Source: Desulfosporosinus lacus DSM 15449 (GTDB lineage: Bacteria; Bacillota; Desulfitobacteriia; Desulfitobacteriales; Desulfitobacteriaceae). From it: DNA of 64,000 nucleotides. Numbering within the stretch: the stretch's first letter is position 1; each line of letters starts with the position of its first letter. Under the pieces are notes generated by a model that was given only the letters and a program-made list of their open reading frames with translations, was not told the origin of the DNA and did no database searches. This document shows, piece after piece, positions 27,355-36,540 of this stretch. The stretch spans positions 124,001 through 188,000 of the forward strand of contig NZ_FQXJ01000003.1 of the NCBI RefSeq assembly GCF_900129935.1, in the 5' to 3' direction. The position numbers and the translations under genes are program-made.

Positions 27355-29388
27355 TTGAATAAAATACGTCGGTTAATTATGGCAGGAATGGCCGCTGCCA
27401 TAGGTACAGTGGCCAATGTGTATTTTTCTACGTTGTTACATTTACTGCTGAAAACGAAATCCCTGGAGTTTGGTTTTCCGACCCTTAGCAGCTGCATCCA
27501 GAGCTTAGTATCAGTGAAATCTCACCTGATGCTTTTTTTATGCTTTGAAGGGTTTATCTTACTCTTTGCGGCTTTTCTGTTTTTCAGTAACAACAAACCC
27601 TACCAAAGCCGCATGATGCAAATTACGACTGAGATCTCCACCCCCGTGGCTGTAGGGCAGAAGCAGCACGGCTCTGCACGGTGGATGACGGAGAAAGAAA
27701 AGAACACCACCTTTCAGAGCTATAGTTTAAATCCTAAAGATAATACCATTCAGGAATTGATCAAGAGAGGATTAGACGACATTGAGAGTAGTAATGAAGA
27801 CAATAGAGTGTCTATCAAAACAAAGTTAGATCATGGTGGTATCCTATTGGGAATGGAAAAAGACCAAAATACTAAACGACAAAAATTCTATTATAACGCA
27901 AAGGATAGGCATAGCTTATGTATTGGTGCCACCGGGAGTGGTAAAACCAGAACAGTACTGCTTCAGACCATCGGAACCATAGGGCTATCGGGAGAGAGCA
28001 TGATTCTTTCTGATCCTAAAGGAGAGTTATTCCAATATACCTTTCCTTATCTTAAGCGGTTAGGTTATGAAGTCGTTGCCTTGGATTTTAGAAATCCTCT
28101 CAAAAGTCATTGCTACAATTACCTTCAATCGGTCATTGATGCCATCGATCAAGAGGATATAGCTAAAGCGATTAGTGCAACATGGGATATCACGGCAACT
28201 TTAGTTGGGGAAGCGAAAGGGGAGCGAATTTGGAACGATGGGGAAGCCTCCGTGATTGCCAGCTCTATTATGAGTGTCGTATACGATAATAGGGAAGGGG
28301 ATAAGCGTAAATACCAGAACATGACCAATGTTTACTACTTTATCGCGTTTATGTGCAAGACCATTAATAACAAGATGCCCATCCTTGAGTATGTCAAGCG
28401 ACTTCCCGATTCACATCCAGCGAAAGCCTTGCTCGCTATTTCAGAGGTGGCACCGGCGAGGACAAGAGGTAGTTTCTATACGGCTGCCTTATCGACACTG
28501 CGCTTGTTTACCGATCCTTCCATCTATTCCATGACTTGTCGGAGTGATTTTAACCCTGGTGATGTGGGATCTAAGAAACAGGCTATTTTCATCATATTGC
28601 CGGATGAAAAGACCACCTTTTATTCTCTGGCCAGTTTATTTGTTTCACAATTGTACGGGCAATTAGTTCAGATCGCAGATCAGCGCGGAGGGCGATTAGA
28701 AAACAGGGTTCACTTTAACCTTGAAGAGTTTGGAAACTTTGTCAAGATTCCTGACTTTGCCAACAAACTGACGGTTGCCCGAAGCCGTGGTATTCTGTTT
28801 GATCTTTTTATTCAATCTTTTGCTCAACTTGAAGAGAAGTATGGAAGAGAGATTGCGCGAATTATTCGAGGCAACTGTGAAAACTGGATTTACCTTCAGG
28901 CAGATGATGAAGAGACACTCAAAGAGCTATCAGGAAAGCTAGGAACTTACACCGTTTCATCCTATTCCCTAAGTGCTAATAATGGAAGGTATTCCACACC
29001 ATCTACGAGTCAGAGTACGAGCCTAATGAGCCGATCCCTACTTACACCTGATGAGGTTCGGCTAATATTGCGTCCCTACAGTTTGATAACTTCACGCGGT
29101 CATCCGGCCATTATGTACGCTCCTGATTTGTCAGAAACTCATTTTAACCTAATGTTCGGATTAGGTGACGAAAAACACAACATAAGTATCCGCGAACTAC
29201 GTGAAAACCGGAGACCTAAGCGCAATGTCAATATCAATGACATTGCACTATGGGGAGTGTGGAAATTCTATACCGCGGCTTGTCTGCAACCATCTTCGAC
29301 AGTCCCCATCCGGTCTCCAGATGAAGAAGGATTGAGCTTTCACAAAAAATATCAAGAGGGATTTACTAGTCATCAAGATAACGAATAA
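27355..29388 (+). CDS. virD4: VirD4/TraG-type coupling protein (T4CP)
   Basis: A 677-residue inner-membrane ATPase that feeds the relaxase-DNA complex into the transfer channel. It has two N-terminal membrane segments (~8-30 and ~58-78). Walker A is CIGATGSGKTRT (~192-203), Walker B the MILSDPKGEL region (~220-229), followed by HFNLEEFGNF (~450) and GILFDLFIQS. Length and order match the TraG/VirD4 family. TTG start (GATCAGGGG upstream). It heads the transfer gene cluster. Confidence 0.94.
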   Translation: MNKIRRLIMAGMAAAIGTVANVYFSTLLHLLLKTKSLEFGFPTLSSCIQSLVSVKSHLMLFLCFEGFILLFAAFLFFSNNKPYQSRMMQITTEISTPVAVGQKQHGSARWMTEKEKNTTFQSYSLNPKDNTIQELIKRGLDDIESSNEDNRVSIKTKLDHGGILLGMEKDQNTKRQKFYYNAKDRHSLCIGATGSGKTRTVLLQTIGTIGLSGESMILSDPKGELFQYTFPYLKRLGYEVVALDFRNPLKSHCYNYLQSVIDAIDQEDIAKAISATWDITATLVGEAKGERIWNDGEASVIASSIMSVVYDNREGDKRKYQNMTNVYYFIAFMCKTINNKMPILEYVKRLPDSHPAKALLAISEVAPARTRGSFYTAALSTLRLFTDPSIYSMTCRSDFNPGDVGSKKQAIFIILPDEKTTFYSLASLFVSQLYGQLVQIADQRGGRLENRVHFNLEEFGNFVKIPDFANKLTVARSRGILFDLFIQSFAQLEEKYGREIARIIRGNCENWIYLQADDEETLKELSGKLGTYTVSSYSLSANNGRYSTPSTSQSTSLMSRSLLTPDEVRLILRPYSLITSRGHPAIMYAPDLSETHFNLMFGLGDEKHNISIRELRENRRPKRNVNINDIALWGVWKFYTAACLQPSSTVPIRSPDEEGLSFHKKYQEGFTSHQDNE

Positions 29389-29408
29389 AAGGAGGTGAAT
29401 AATAACGT

Positions 29409-29741
29409 ATGCTCAAGAACTACAAAAAAACCATCTTGGCAGTCATATTTATGACTGTCTTTTTGTTAAGCTTCCCGCATGCTGCTTTTGCTGAGGATAT
29501 AGCTAGTAGCAAGATTTTTACCGGTTCCATGAAGCTCTTTGAGGATTTGGGAAAGGCCTTAATGATTGCTGCTCCAGTAGCTGGAGTGCCTATTTTGGCC
29601 TATTTTTGGCTTAGGCGTGGAGCTGCAGATGAGATGGATCAAAAGTCCTGGAATAAAAGGATTGTTGTCGCATTAATATCTGTTCTTGGTGTAGAACTGA
29701 CAGGGGTCATAATCAGTGTTGCTATGTACTATTACGCGTAA
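29409..29741 (+). CDS. VirB2/TrbC-like small membrane protein (candidate T4SS pilin)
   Basis: A 110-residue protein with an N-terminal signal peptide (hydrophobic to ~26, cleavage after AAFA) and two further membrane helices (LMIAAPVAGVPILAYFWL and VVALISVLGVELTGVIISV) with a short basic loop between them. This is the topology of VirB2/TrbC pilins. It follows the coupling protein by 20 bp and precedes another small membrane protein. Family assignment rests on size, topology and position. Confidence 0.6.
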   Translation: MLKNYKKTILAVIFMTVFLLSFPHAAFAEDIASSKIFTGSMKLFEDLGKALMIAAPVAGVPILAYFWLRRGAADEMDQKSWNKRIVVALISVLGVELTGVIISVAMYYYA

Positions 29742-29762
29742 AGAATGAGGAGGAAGCGTGTT

Positions 29763-30008
29763 ATGAAAAAAACCTACGGTATGATTAATGAAAAAACGAC
29801 TACGGTTTACTTTAACGGGAAAGGAAAACTTATTAGAGTATTATCCAACCGGCGTGGGGAGTCCGATACCACGGGGGCTGCTGTAAAGATTCTTATCTCC
29901 GTAGTATTAGGAGCATTAATACTTAGTGGACTCTATTACCTGATACATGATATCGTTCTGCCCAACCTAAATACCCGGGTAGAAGATATGTTTGACTATA
30001 ATGGCTAA
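29763..30008 (+). CDS. DUF6133-like small protein, possible pilin-type subunit
   Basis: An 81-residue protein with a hydrophilic N-terminus, the motif NRRGESDTTG, then a single ~20-residue hydrophobic helix (AVKILISVVLGALILSGLYY). Clostridial conjugative elements carry similar proteins (DUF6133). The RRGE followed by a hydrophobic helix recalls class III prepilin leaders and recurs in two later genes here. ATG 29763 is chosen because GAGGAGG lies nine bases upstream; the frame opens earlier at 29745. Confidence 0.65.
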   Translation: MKKTYGMINEKTTTVYFNGKGKLIRVLSNRRGESDTTGAAVKILISVVLGALILSGLYYLIHDIVLPNLNTRVEDMFDYNG

Positions 30009-30073
30009 AGCTTGCCTCATGGCTTGCGGGGGTTATCTCTACAAGCCATCTTTAGAGAAAGGGAGGTCTAAGC

Positions 30074-30904
30074 TTGGAAGCTCTTTTAATGGTATTAATC
30101 GAAGCACTTTTATCCGGTGTATTAGAGTACATGGATAGCATGCTTCTCAATTTGGTGCCTATGGCATTTTATGCCGAGCAGTTTTTAGATCAGATGTTAG
30201 GGAGAGATGTCATATCTGAGCTTTTTAACATTCTGTTTTCTTTTGGAGTTTCCCTGATCATTCTAAAGTTTATTAAGAAAGGATTCGATACCTATATCCT
30301 TTGGATTGATGGAGATGCGGATACTGACCCAATTCTTTATCTAACCTATTTAGTAAAAGCGTTAGTGGTTGCCATCTCCTTTCCTACCCTCTATGGGTGG
30401 ATGGCGACCATTGTTCAAAATTTAACCGACAAGCTGTTAAACATTATTAGTCAGGGAGTCGTTGTAGATTTTACCAGCATTATTACAGGTATCGTTTCCA
30501 AGGGGCTTCTTACCGGCATTGTCGGCGTGATCTTCTTCGGATGTCTCCTTTATCTCTATGTCAAATTTCTACAAACGGGACTTGAAATTTTGATTCTCCG
30601 CCTAGGTATTCCGGTAGCCTGCGTGGGTCTGGTGGACTCTGACCAAGGAGTTTTCAAAACGTACATGCAAAAATTCTTCCAAGCCATGATTACGGTGATG
30701 TTGCAAATCGCACTCCTTAAGTTGGGCTTGGCTCTTGTCCTAAATGGACATCTGATATGGGCGCTTGCGGTCATTGTCATGGCTTTACGTACTCCTAAAT
30801 TCTTACAAGAATTTATCATTCTTTCAGGAGGTCAAGGCGGTGGCATGATGAAAGCCTATCATGCCACTCGTTTGGTTCAGATGGTCAAAGGAGTTATGAA
30901 ATAA
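30074..30904 (+). CDS. VirB6/TrbL-like polytopic membrane protein
   Basis: A 276-residue protein with about six membrane segments and a central conserved-looking region (LEILILRLGIPVACVGLVDSD). Such proteins form the inner-membrane pore of type IV secretion systems. TTG start with GGGAGG upstream. The C-terminal GGQGGGMMKAYHATR tail is typical of the Gram-positive versions. Confidence 0.8.
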   Translation: MEALLMVLIEALLSGVLEYMDSMLLNLVPMAFYAEQFLDQMLGRDVISELFNILFSFGVSLIILKFIKKGFDTYILWIDGDADTDPILYLTYLVKALVVAISFPTLYGWMATIVQNLTDKLLNIISQGVVVDFTSIITGIVSKGLLTGIVGVIFFGCLLYLYVKFLQTGLEILILRLGIPVACVGLVDSDQGVFKTYMQKFFQAMITVMLQIALLKLGLALVLNGHLIWALAVIVMALRTPKFLQEFIILSGGQGGGMMKAYHATRLVQMVKGVMK

Positions 30905-30921
30905 AGTAAGGGGGAATGGAG

Positions 30922-31128
30922 GTGGAGGTAGATGAGATTACAAAAGCTATTATTTTGCTAGTTCGTGCGGGGGTATTTATGAGGATAGCCTTTTGTTTTC
31001 TTAGAATGATGGGAGATGAAGATGAGAGTCCTATGTACAAGAAAAGAGCGATTCATGCGGGTGTCTTTTATATTATTGCTGAATCAATTTGGCAATTAAA
31101 AGATATCGTATTCTATTACTATGCTTAG
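30922..31128 (+). CDS. Small membrane protein of the transfer cluster
   Basis: 68-70 residues with two hydrophobic stretches (AIILLVRAGVFMRIAFCFL and AGVFYIIAESIWQL). ATG 30916 sits too close to AAGGGGG; GTG 30922, seven bases away, is better. Unnamed family, tightly packed between the VirB6-like gene and the next membrane gene. Confidence 0.6.
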   Translation: MEVDEITKAIILLVRAGVFMRIAFCFLRMMGDEDESPMYKKRAIHAGVFYIIAESIWQLKDIVFYYYA

Positions 31129-31136
31129 GAGGCCCT

Positions 31137-31463
31137 ATGGAAGACACAAAAAAGACGCTCTATATTCCGGTCGGAATCAAGACTCGACCGGAATACTTCG
31201 ACGGATTTGGTAAAACTGAATTGAGGCAATCTACCCTGATATGTTTGCTGGGTGGAGGAATGGATTTACTAGCTTTTCTGTTCACGCAAAATATATCGGT
31301 CTGCGTCTTGGCAATGTTTGTTATCATCGCTGGTAGTGTCATGATGTCCACTAAAGATCAAACAAATCTATCGGCTGTCGATCAAGTGAAAAATATGATT
31401 CACTTTGCCCGGTCTCAAAAGAATTATCCTTATGTAGCCTTAGATGAGTGGAAATCCAGATGA
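31137..31463 (+). CDS. Two-helix membrane protein, possibly VirB3/PrgI-like
   Basis: A 108-residue protein with a cytoplasmic N-terminus (YIPVGIKTRPEYFDGFG), two adjacent membrane helices (~35-75) and a basic C-terminus. Size, topology and position between VirB6-like and VirB4-related genes fit VirB3/PrgI, which anchors the VirB4 ATPase. No decisive motif. ATG 31137 follows GGAGG by four bases. The end overlaps the next gene as ATGA. Confidence 0.5.
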   Translation: MEDTKKTLYIPVGIKTRPEYFDGFGKTELRQSTLICLLGGGMDLLAFLFTQNISVCVLAMFVIIAGSVMMSTKDQTNLSAVDQVKNMIHFARSQKNYPYVALDEWKSR

Positions 31464-31873
31464 CAGCAGAAAGCTTAATAGTGATTAAAGGATTATTGTT
31501 TTTTTCAGTACTATTATTTGCCGCCATCCACGATGCTAAAACCAAGATCATTCCCGATACAATTCACGTTCTACTCATTCTCATCAGCTTAATAGGCTTT
31601 GACTGGAATTCTCTGTTCGGGTTCTTTCTTGTTCCCATGCCGTTTATGTTAGTGGCTTTGAAGAAAAGCGAAAGCCTTGGTGGAGGTGATGTCAAGCTCA
31701 TGGCCGGAATCGGTTGCGTCTTAGGAGTTATGGAAGGATTTTCTGCCAGTGCAATAGGATTGAGTTTATCCATTCTGATTAACCTGATAAGGGGCAAGCG
31801 GAATCAACCGTTTGCCCTTGGTCCCTATTTGGCCGCAGGGGCTATGATTATCTTTCTTATTGCTCCAAAATAA
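31460..31873 (+). CDS. tadV: Prepilin peptidase, A24/TadV (CpaA) type
   Basis: A 137-residue polytopic membrane protease lacking the N-methyltransferase domain, as in TadV/CpaA. The two catalytic aspartates are visible in the HDAKTKIIPD segment and in GGGDVKLM (GxGD motif). It would cleave leaders of Flp-type pilins and TadE-type pseudopilins encoded nearby. ATG 31460 overlaps the upstream stop (ATGA). Finding it among conjugation genes points to a Tad-like apparatus. Confidence 0.85.
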   Translation: MTAESLIVIKGLLFFSVLLFAAIHDAKTKIIPDTIHVLLILISLIGFDWNSLFGFFLVPMPFMLVALKKSESLGGGDVKLMAGIGCVLGVMEGFSASAIGLSLSILINLIRGKRNQPFALGPYLAAGAMIIFLIAPK

Positions 31874-32039
31874 AGATAAAAATAGGGGTTAAGATAAACA
31901 GGGTATAGATTTGAGGGAAAATAATTTTAAAATTTGTGGTATACTATTTCCATAGAATGGATTTAGGAAACTGGTCGATTATCAAATAAAAGGATGATTA
32001 ATTATGTGGTACAAAGCTATATGATTAATGGAATCAAAA

Positions 32040-32311
32040 TGATTGTGTCGATATAGTAAAACGCTATGGTGTTAAACGAGTTATCCTTTTTGGTTCTTAT
32101 GCCAAAGTAGAAGCAGTACTCGACAGCGTTATTGGTTTATGGATTGATAGAGGAAAGATAGAAGACTACTTTAAACTATCAAGATTCAGGCTGGAGCTTG
32201 AGGACGAATTAGATACGCATAATTGATTTACTAATAACCGAATCTTTAAGTAAAAATTTCTTAAAAGAGTATAGGAGAGAGGAAATCCTGCTCTATGAAT
32301 GGGAAAGATAA
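32040..32311 (+). pseudogene. Remnant of an MntA-type nucleotidyltransferase
   Basis: Pieces of a second minimal nucleotidyltransferase lie in shifted frames. KRYGVKRVILFGSYAK (32051-32106) runs into a stop; LWIDRGKIEDYFKLSRFRLEL follows (32140-32210); then in another frame RIIDLLITESLSKNFLKEYRREEILLYEWER ends at 32311. An internal deletion removed the catalytic DxD. It abuts the intact mntA at 32324. This fills the 31873-32324 gap. Confidence 0.7.
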
Positions 32312-32323
32312 GGAGTGATTTTG

Positions 32324-32623
32324 ATGAATGCAGATGAGATTAAAAGCAAGCTTCGCCCAGTGTTTGACGCTGCTCCTGTCTATCGCGCGATATTATTTGG
32401 ATCCTATGCAAGGGATATGGCAACTGATAAAAGTGATGTAGATATTGTTATCGACAGCCGGGGAGAGTTGCTGAATATCAACTTTTACGGAGTATTGGAG
32501 GATATAATTCAAACCTTGGGAAAGCAAGTTGATCTCATTGAGCTTTCTGAGATCAAACCTGGTTCGCCTATCTTCGAAGAAATTGAAAGCCGGGGGGTCT
32601 TACTTTATGACCGGCAAGGATAG
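32324..32623 (+). CDS. mntA: MntA-type minimal nucleotidyltransferase antitoxin
   Basis: A 99-residue protein with the catalytic core LFGSYARD...SDVDIVID (GSx10DxD, ~residues 26-45). In HepT-MntA pairs this enzyme adenylylates a tyrosine of the HEPN toxin and inactivates it. ATG 32324 lies eight bases after AAGGAG. It overlaps the toxin gene by 17 bp. The pair is inserted in the transfer region and could stabilise the ICE. Confidence 0.88.
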   Translation: MNADEIKSKLRPVFDAAPVYRAILFGSYARDMATDKSDVDIVIDSRGELLNINFYGVLEDIIQTLGKQVDLIELSEIKPGSPIFEEIESRGVLLYDRQG

Positions 32624-32993
32624 AATTATCTTACAAAAAACGATTAATTATGCCCGGGATGCTGTTCAATATATAAGTGGTATGGATCTCGAACAGTTCA
32701 TGGATGATCGAAAAACCATTTCAGCCTGTGCTTTTTGTATAGGTCAGATAGGCGAACTAGTTAAAGAAGTGGATCCTTTGACACAAGACGCGAATCCCCA
32801 AATTCCTTGGAGAAGCATCCGGGGTATGCGTAACAAGATCATACATGACTACGAAAATATCGATTTAGCGGTTTTATGGGGAACCATTACAAAAAGTCTT
32901 CCAGAGTTAATTCTTCAGATGCATCATCTTTTAGCCATAGAAACATTGACTGCATTGACATTAGAAGAGAATGAAGACGAATACGAACGCTAA
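32607..32993 (+). CDS. hepT: HepT-like HEPN ribonuclease toxin
   Basis: A 128-residue helical protein with the HEPN active-site motif RNKIIHDY (R-x4-H-x-Y, ~residues 78-85), whose Tyr is the site modified by MntA in characterised systems. HepT toxins cut RNA. The ATG overlaps the end of mntA. Full length for the family. Confidence 0.88.
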   Translation: MTGKDRIILQKTINYARDAVQYISGMDLEQFMDDRKTISACAFCIGQIGELVKEVDPLTQDANPQIPWRSIRGMRNKIIHDYENIDLAVLWGTITKSLPELILQMHHLLAIETLTALTLEENEDEYER

Positions 32994-33174
32994 CCATTTC
33001 AAGGGCAGCCTAACCGCTGTCTTTATCTATAGAGATACTGAAAAACAAAAGATGAATTAAAGCTATTTTTCTTTTAATATCTTATATATACTCTTAAATG
33101 CTTGATATTTCATGCCATTGTAGAGTATAATAGGATTAAGATGGTAGACTTTGCTTTTATAGGAGGTCTGACAA

Positions 33175-33747
33175 ATGAGTATGGAAGAAATTAATAAGGC
33201 TAAACGATTTAAATTAGGTACTATAATCTTAGCAATTCCGATCATCGTAGGATTAAGCTTCGGTATCTATTGGAAACTTCAACCGGAAGAAAGTGTTGGC
33301 TGGGACGAATCAGGGTTTGAACAAACTCAGGCTAATGATTCGGATTTAGTTAAAACTTCAATCCCTGGAACCACCAAATCATCGGAACAAATTGCAGATG
33401 AAGCGGCAAAATTGGTGGAACAGATGAAACAATCACAACAGCAGCAAGCCACGATGGTTAATGGCAAGCAAGTTGAGTTAATAAATGAACCGGCTCCTGA
33501 GCCTGTGGTTGAGCCTACTCCCCGGTATGAATCTAAGGAAGAAGCGGCTAAGAATCCACCGCCTAAGCCTACTGAAACTGCAAAGCAACAGCCAACGCAG
33601 AATAATAATACTGGTGGTAGTAATAGCGGAGGTAGTAACTTAGTTCCTCCAGAACAGAATCCATTTTTGAATCCTGCAAACGCTTCTAATGCTCAGGCAA
33701 CACCTTCCAACAGTAAGTATGTTTCGGGTACAGGTGATAAGTTCTAA
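33175..33747 (+). CDS. Single-pass membrane protein with disordered Pro/Gln/Asn-rich tail
   Basis: A 190-residue protein with a cytoplasmic N-terminus of ~13 residues, one membrane helix (GTIILAIPIIVGLSFGIYW), then an extracytoplasmic low-complexity region rich in Q, P, E and N with GGSNSGGSN spacers. No enzyme motif. It may be an envelope-spanning T4SS component, resembling DUF6550-like proteins of clostridial elements only in general layout. AGGAGG ribosome binding site. A terminator follows. Confidence 0.6.
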   Translation: MSMEEINKAKRFKLGTIILAIPIIVGLSFGIYWKLQPEESVGWDESGFEQTQANDSDLVKTSIPGTTKSSEQIADEAAKLVEQMKQSQQQQATMVNGKQVELINEPAPEPVVEPTPRYESKEEAAKNPPPKPTETAKQQPTQNNNTGGSNSGGSNLVPPEQNPFLNPANASNAQATPSNSKYVSGTGDKF

Positions 33748-33761
33748 GAATTAAGTAAGCA

Positions 33762-33789
33762 AAAAGCAGTCCAATTGGGCTGCTTTTTT
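33762..33789 (+). terminator. Terminator before the 33812 gene
   Basis: AAGCAGTCC and GGGCTGCTT form a stem around AATT, followed by TTTTTTG. It separates the 33175 gene from the next transcription unit, which has its own ribosome binding site. Confidence 0.8.
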
Positions 33790-33811
33790 GTTGCGCAAAA
33801 AGGAGGAAATT

Positions 33812-35734
33812 ATGAAACTTAAAACAATGTTGATTATGCTGCTCTGCCTATGCTTGCTTTTTCCTTCAGTAACCCTGGCAGAGGATAACGCCGAAGGAGG
33901 AGACGGAAGCGTAGGCGGAGCAGAAACAGGATACGCACATTATAACTCAGGCGAATATTTGTATAAGGTTTCTGTGTATGTGGGTCTGTCCGATCAGGCT
34001 AAAACATCAGATTCTAATCTGGACAAGTTTAAGATGATTGGGAATGCTCCAATTTATATTCAGCCAGGCCATTTTACTCTGCCAAGTGGCAGCCTTTTTT
34101 ATGGAAATGGTAGCAAAATCGATTATTTAAGCGGAATGTCTTTCACTGCATCCACGTCTCCACTAATTAGAATTCATAGCAGTCCACCGCCAGCTCCGCC
34201 CGTTGTCAGCGGAGGAAATATACAAGCAGTTAAAGAATATTTTGGTGATACAAATACTCTAAATGAGCTCATTGACGACTTTGCCGACCAAAAAGGCACA
34301 TCACGAGAAGGCTTAGTCTCAGACCTTCAGTTTACAATACGTGGAGAAACCGGCACTGTCTCCCCTGATCGGATACTTCCTTCCAAAGATGCGGATGGTA
34401 ATTTTCTCAACGAAGTTCCCTGGCTTGTTGTCTACGAGCCGGTCATTATCGCCTACCTCAAGGACGGCACCACAAAACTGGCATTCACTGCCACAGAATA
34501 TGCCCTAGCTCAAAAGCTGGGGTATTTTAATTTTGGTGGTGGAGCAGATGGCCAGTTGATCACAGCCCTCACTCATCGGGCCTTGCCTAATTCCATTGTT
34601 TTGGAACATAGCTGGTTCGGATACCCTGTTACATCACCTCTTGACGAAGGTATCAATTGGGCCAATGAACGCATCATCCTAGGGGGTGGTTGGGGGATGC
34701 GTTTCCTTCCGGCCAACGCCACAGGAACTCCGGAAGAGCCTCCATCCACCTATGATGTGGAATACCGTGTGAATACAGACGTTATTACTGCCGTTGAAGT
34801 ACATGCCAGTAGCCGCATTACTCCTAACGCTAAAGCCTATGTCCACTTTACTACCAGCACGGGACAAAGTGGCACTCATGCACTGGTCATGCCAGCTGGG
34901 GGATCTCAACTCGCTTGGTTTAAATGGCATACTCCATCCACACCACAAGACGTTACCATATCTATATCCATATCTGGAAACAACTCCGCCCGTATTGCCG
35001 GAAGCTCATCGGCCACTATCAATGCTAACGTGATTGAGCTGGAGGAACTTACTCCACCCGATACAAAGCTTTTTGATCTCAATCCGGAAGGTGAGGCAAG
35101 AACGCCTGATTATTGGCTGCCAGAGTCACCGCCTCTCAGAAGTGAAAAACTTGCTGCTACATGGGGGGAGTGGAAAGCTTGGTGGGTAGAGCTAGAGGAT
35201 GGTTCAGGATATTGGGAATATGAATGGATTACTTATTCTGCGGAATTGGACGTGAGAATGGATATCTTGCCTAATGAGCATTGCCCTACAGCTAAGCCCG
35301 ATCCGGTCTATTATGATAAATGGCAAATGCCTGCCGGATACGGAGTTGATATAGATGTATCTGCTCAAAGTTGGTTCACTGCTAATTCTAATATGGTCAC
35401 AGGAGCCCAAAACGCTATTGTTTATTTCCCCGAATTTGATTATGGCACCTATAATCGGGTACTTGACTTGAAGGAGGCAGGTTTTAATGCTGAATTTTGG
35501 TTTAAGGTGAATCAGGATTCCCATTATGCTGAAGATGGGGATAGGGTACACTTTACGCCAATCTGGTTTCCCAAAAATCATAACGAATATGAGCCTCAAG
35601 TTGTTGTTTTTGATATGTGGACTCCGGCAGGGATGCTGACAGGTTCACAATCCAATTATTTAACCCTTAAAGGTTCGGTCATTGATGATTGGCATATTGC
35701 TCCTGCCGATCCGGAAGAAATAATGAAGCGATGA
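33812..35734 (+). CDS. Large secreted protein of the transfer region
   Basis: A 640-residue protein with a clear signal peptide (TMLIMLLCLCLLFPSVTLA, cleavage near residue 23), then Gly/Ser-rich and beta-rich regions. Segments such as YKVSVYVGLSDQAKTSD recall extracellular proteins carried on clostridial conjugative elements. No catalytic motif or C-terminal anchor is seen. It may coat or stabilise the mating surface; that is inference from position before the pilus genes. ATG 33812 follows AAGGAGG. Confidence 0.65.
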   Translation: MKLKTMLIMLLCLCLLFPSVTLAEDNAEGGDGSVGGAETGYAHYNSGEYLYKVSVYVGLSDQAKTSDSNLDKFKMIGNAPIYIQPGHFTLPSGSLFYGNGSKIDYLSGMSFTASTSPLIRIHSSPPPAPPVVSGGNIQAVKEYFGDTNTLNELIDDFADQKGTSREGLVSDLQFTIRGETGTVSPDRILPSKDADGNFLNEVPWLVVYEPVIIAYLKDGTTKLAFTATEYALAQKLGYFNFGGGADGQLITALTHRALPNSIVLEHSWFGYPVTSPLDEGINWANERIILGGGWGMRFLPANATGTPEEPPSTYDVEYRVNTDVITAVEVHASSRITPNAKAYVHFTTSTGQSGTHALVMPAGGSQLAWFKWHTPSTPQDVTISISISGNNSARIAGSSSATINANVIELEELTPPDTKLFDLNPEGEARTPDYWLPESPPLRSEKLAATWGEWKAWWVELEDGSGYWEYEWITYSAELDVRMDILPNEHCPTAKPDPVYYDKWQMPAGYGVDIDVSAQSWFTANSNMVTGAQNAIVYFPEFDYGTYNRVLDLKEAGFNAEFWFKVNQDSHYAEDGDRVHFTPIWFPKNHNEYEPQVVVFDMWTPAGMLTGSQSNYLTLKGSVIDDWHIAPADPEEIMKR

Positions 35735-35763
35735 TAGGAGGCGATAATTGAGAGGTGAGATGT

Positions 35764-36306
35764 TTGATATTAAAAAAGGTACTAAGGGATAAACAGGGAT
35801 TAGGCTACCCCTTAGTGGCCGCCATCGTCTTGGTTCTCCTCATGCTCATGATGGTAGGCTATGAGTATGTGCGGCTACAAATTATTGGATATGGAGTGAG
35901 AGATGCAGTGCAGTCCGCTGTAAATACTGTAGCGACCGCGAATTATGAAACATCATTTGGAGGGTTAAAAAGTGGTTATTCAGGAGGATATGAACGTAAT
36001 GAAACGGTGTGGCTACCTAGGCTTAGTACGGGAGACGTTTATGCAGAGCTAGATCGAATTTTAGGAACGTCTCCCAATGGAAGTCGACATACCAAAATGG
36101 CGGGAGATGCCAAGGAATTTGAAGTTTATGGACTAACCGTCGATGTTCTTAATGCTCCCTTCAAACCTGATCATTCAATAAGAGCTGAAACTTTGGCAAT
36201 CACAACTCGAATAACCTTAGAAGTACCCCTTTGGTTTATGGGTGTACAGGTGGATGTAATGAAAGCGGATTTAGTCATTGCTACAAATTTCGTCGCTAAA
36301 TTTTAA
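35764..36306 (+). CDS. TadE-like pseudopilin
   Basis: About 180 residues: a short basic leader (LRDKQG), then one hydrophobic helix (PLVAAIVLVLLMLMMVGYEYV) with Glu/Tyr after it, then a soluble domain. This fits TadE/TadF minor pilins processed by the prepilin peptidase. TTG 35764, six bases after GAGGTGA, is a better start than GTG 35755, which lies inside that ribosome binding site. Confidence 0.65.
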   Translation: MILKKVLRDKQGLGYPLVAAIVLVLLMLMMVGYEYVRLQIIGYGVRDAVQSAVNTVATANYETSFGGLKSGYSGGYERNETVWLPRLSTGDVYAELDRILGTSPNGSRHTKMAGDAKEFEVYGLTVDVLNAPFKPDHSIRAETLAITTRITLEVPLWFMGVQVDVMKADLVIATNFVAKF

Positions 36307-36321
36307 GAAGGTGGGAGAAAC

Positions 36322-36528
36322 TTGGATAAGAGGAAAGGGAAGTATACTAACCGTCACCCAACCCATAGTCGATTTACTCATTGCCCAGTCTGTCATAGCC
36401 GTGCGATTGGTTCTGTCGGTAGAAATCACTATTATTGTGCCGATTGTTGCTGTGAATTCAATGGAAAACAAGACCTTAAGATTTATGCCCTAGATCGTGA
36501 CGGAGTATCACAACGAATTGTAATTTGA
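36322..36528 (+). CDS. Small zinc-ribbon protein
   Basis: A 68-residue basic protein with CPVC and, 16 residues on, CADC (C-x2-C...C-x2-C), a zinc ribbon. TTG start nine bases after GGGAG. It lies between TadE-like and CpaB genes. Function unknown; it may regulate or bind nucleic acid. Confidence 0.6.
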   Translation: MDKRKGKYTNRHPTHSRFTHCPVCHSRAIGSVGRNHYYCADCCCEFNGKQDLKIYALDRDGVSQRIVI

Positions 36529-36540
36529 GGAGGAAGCATT

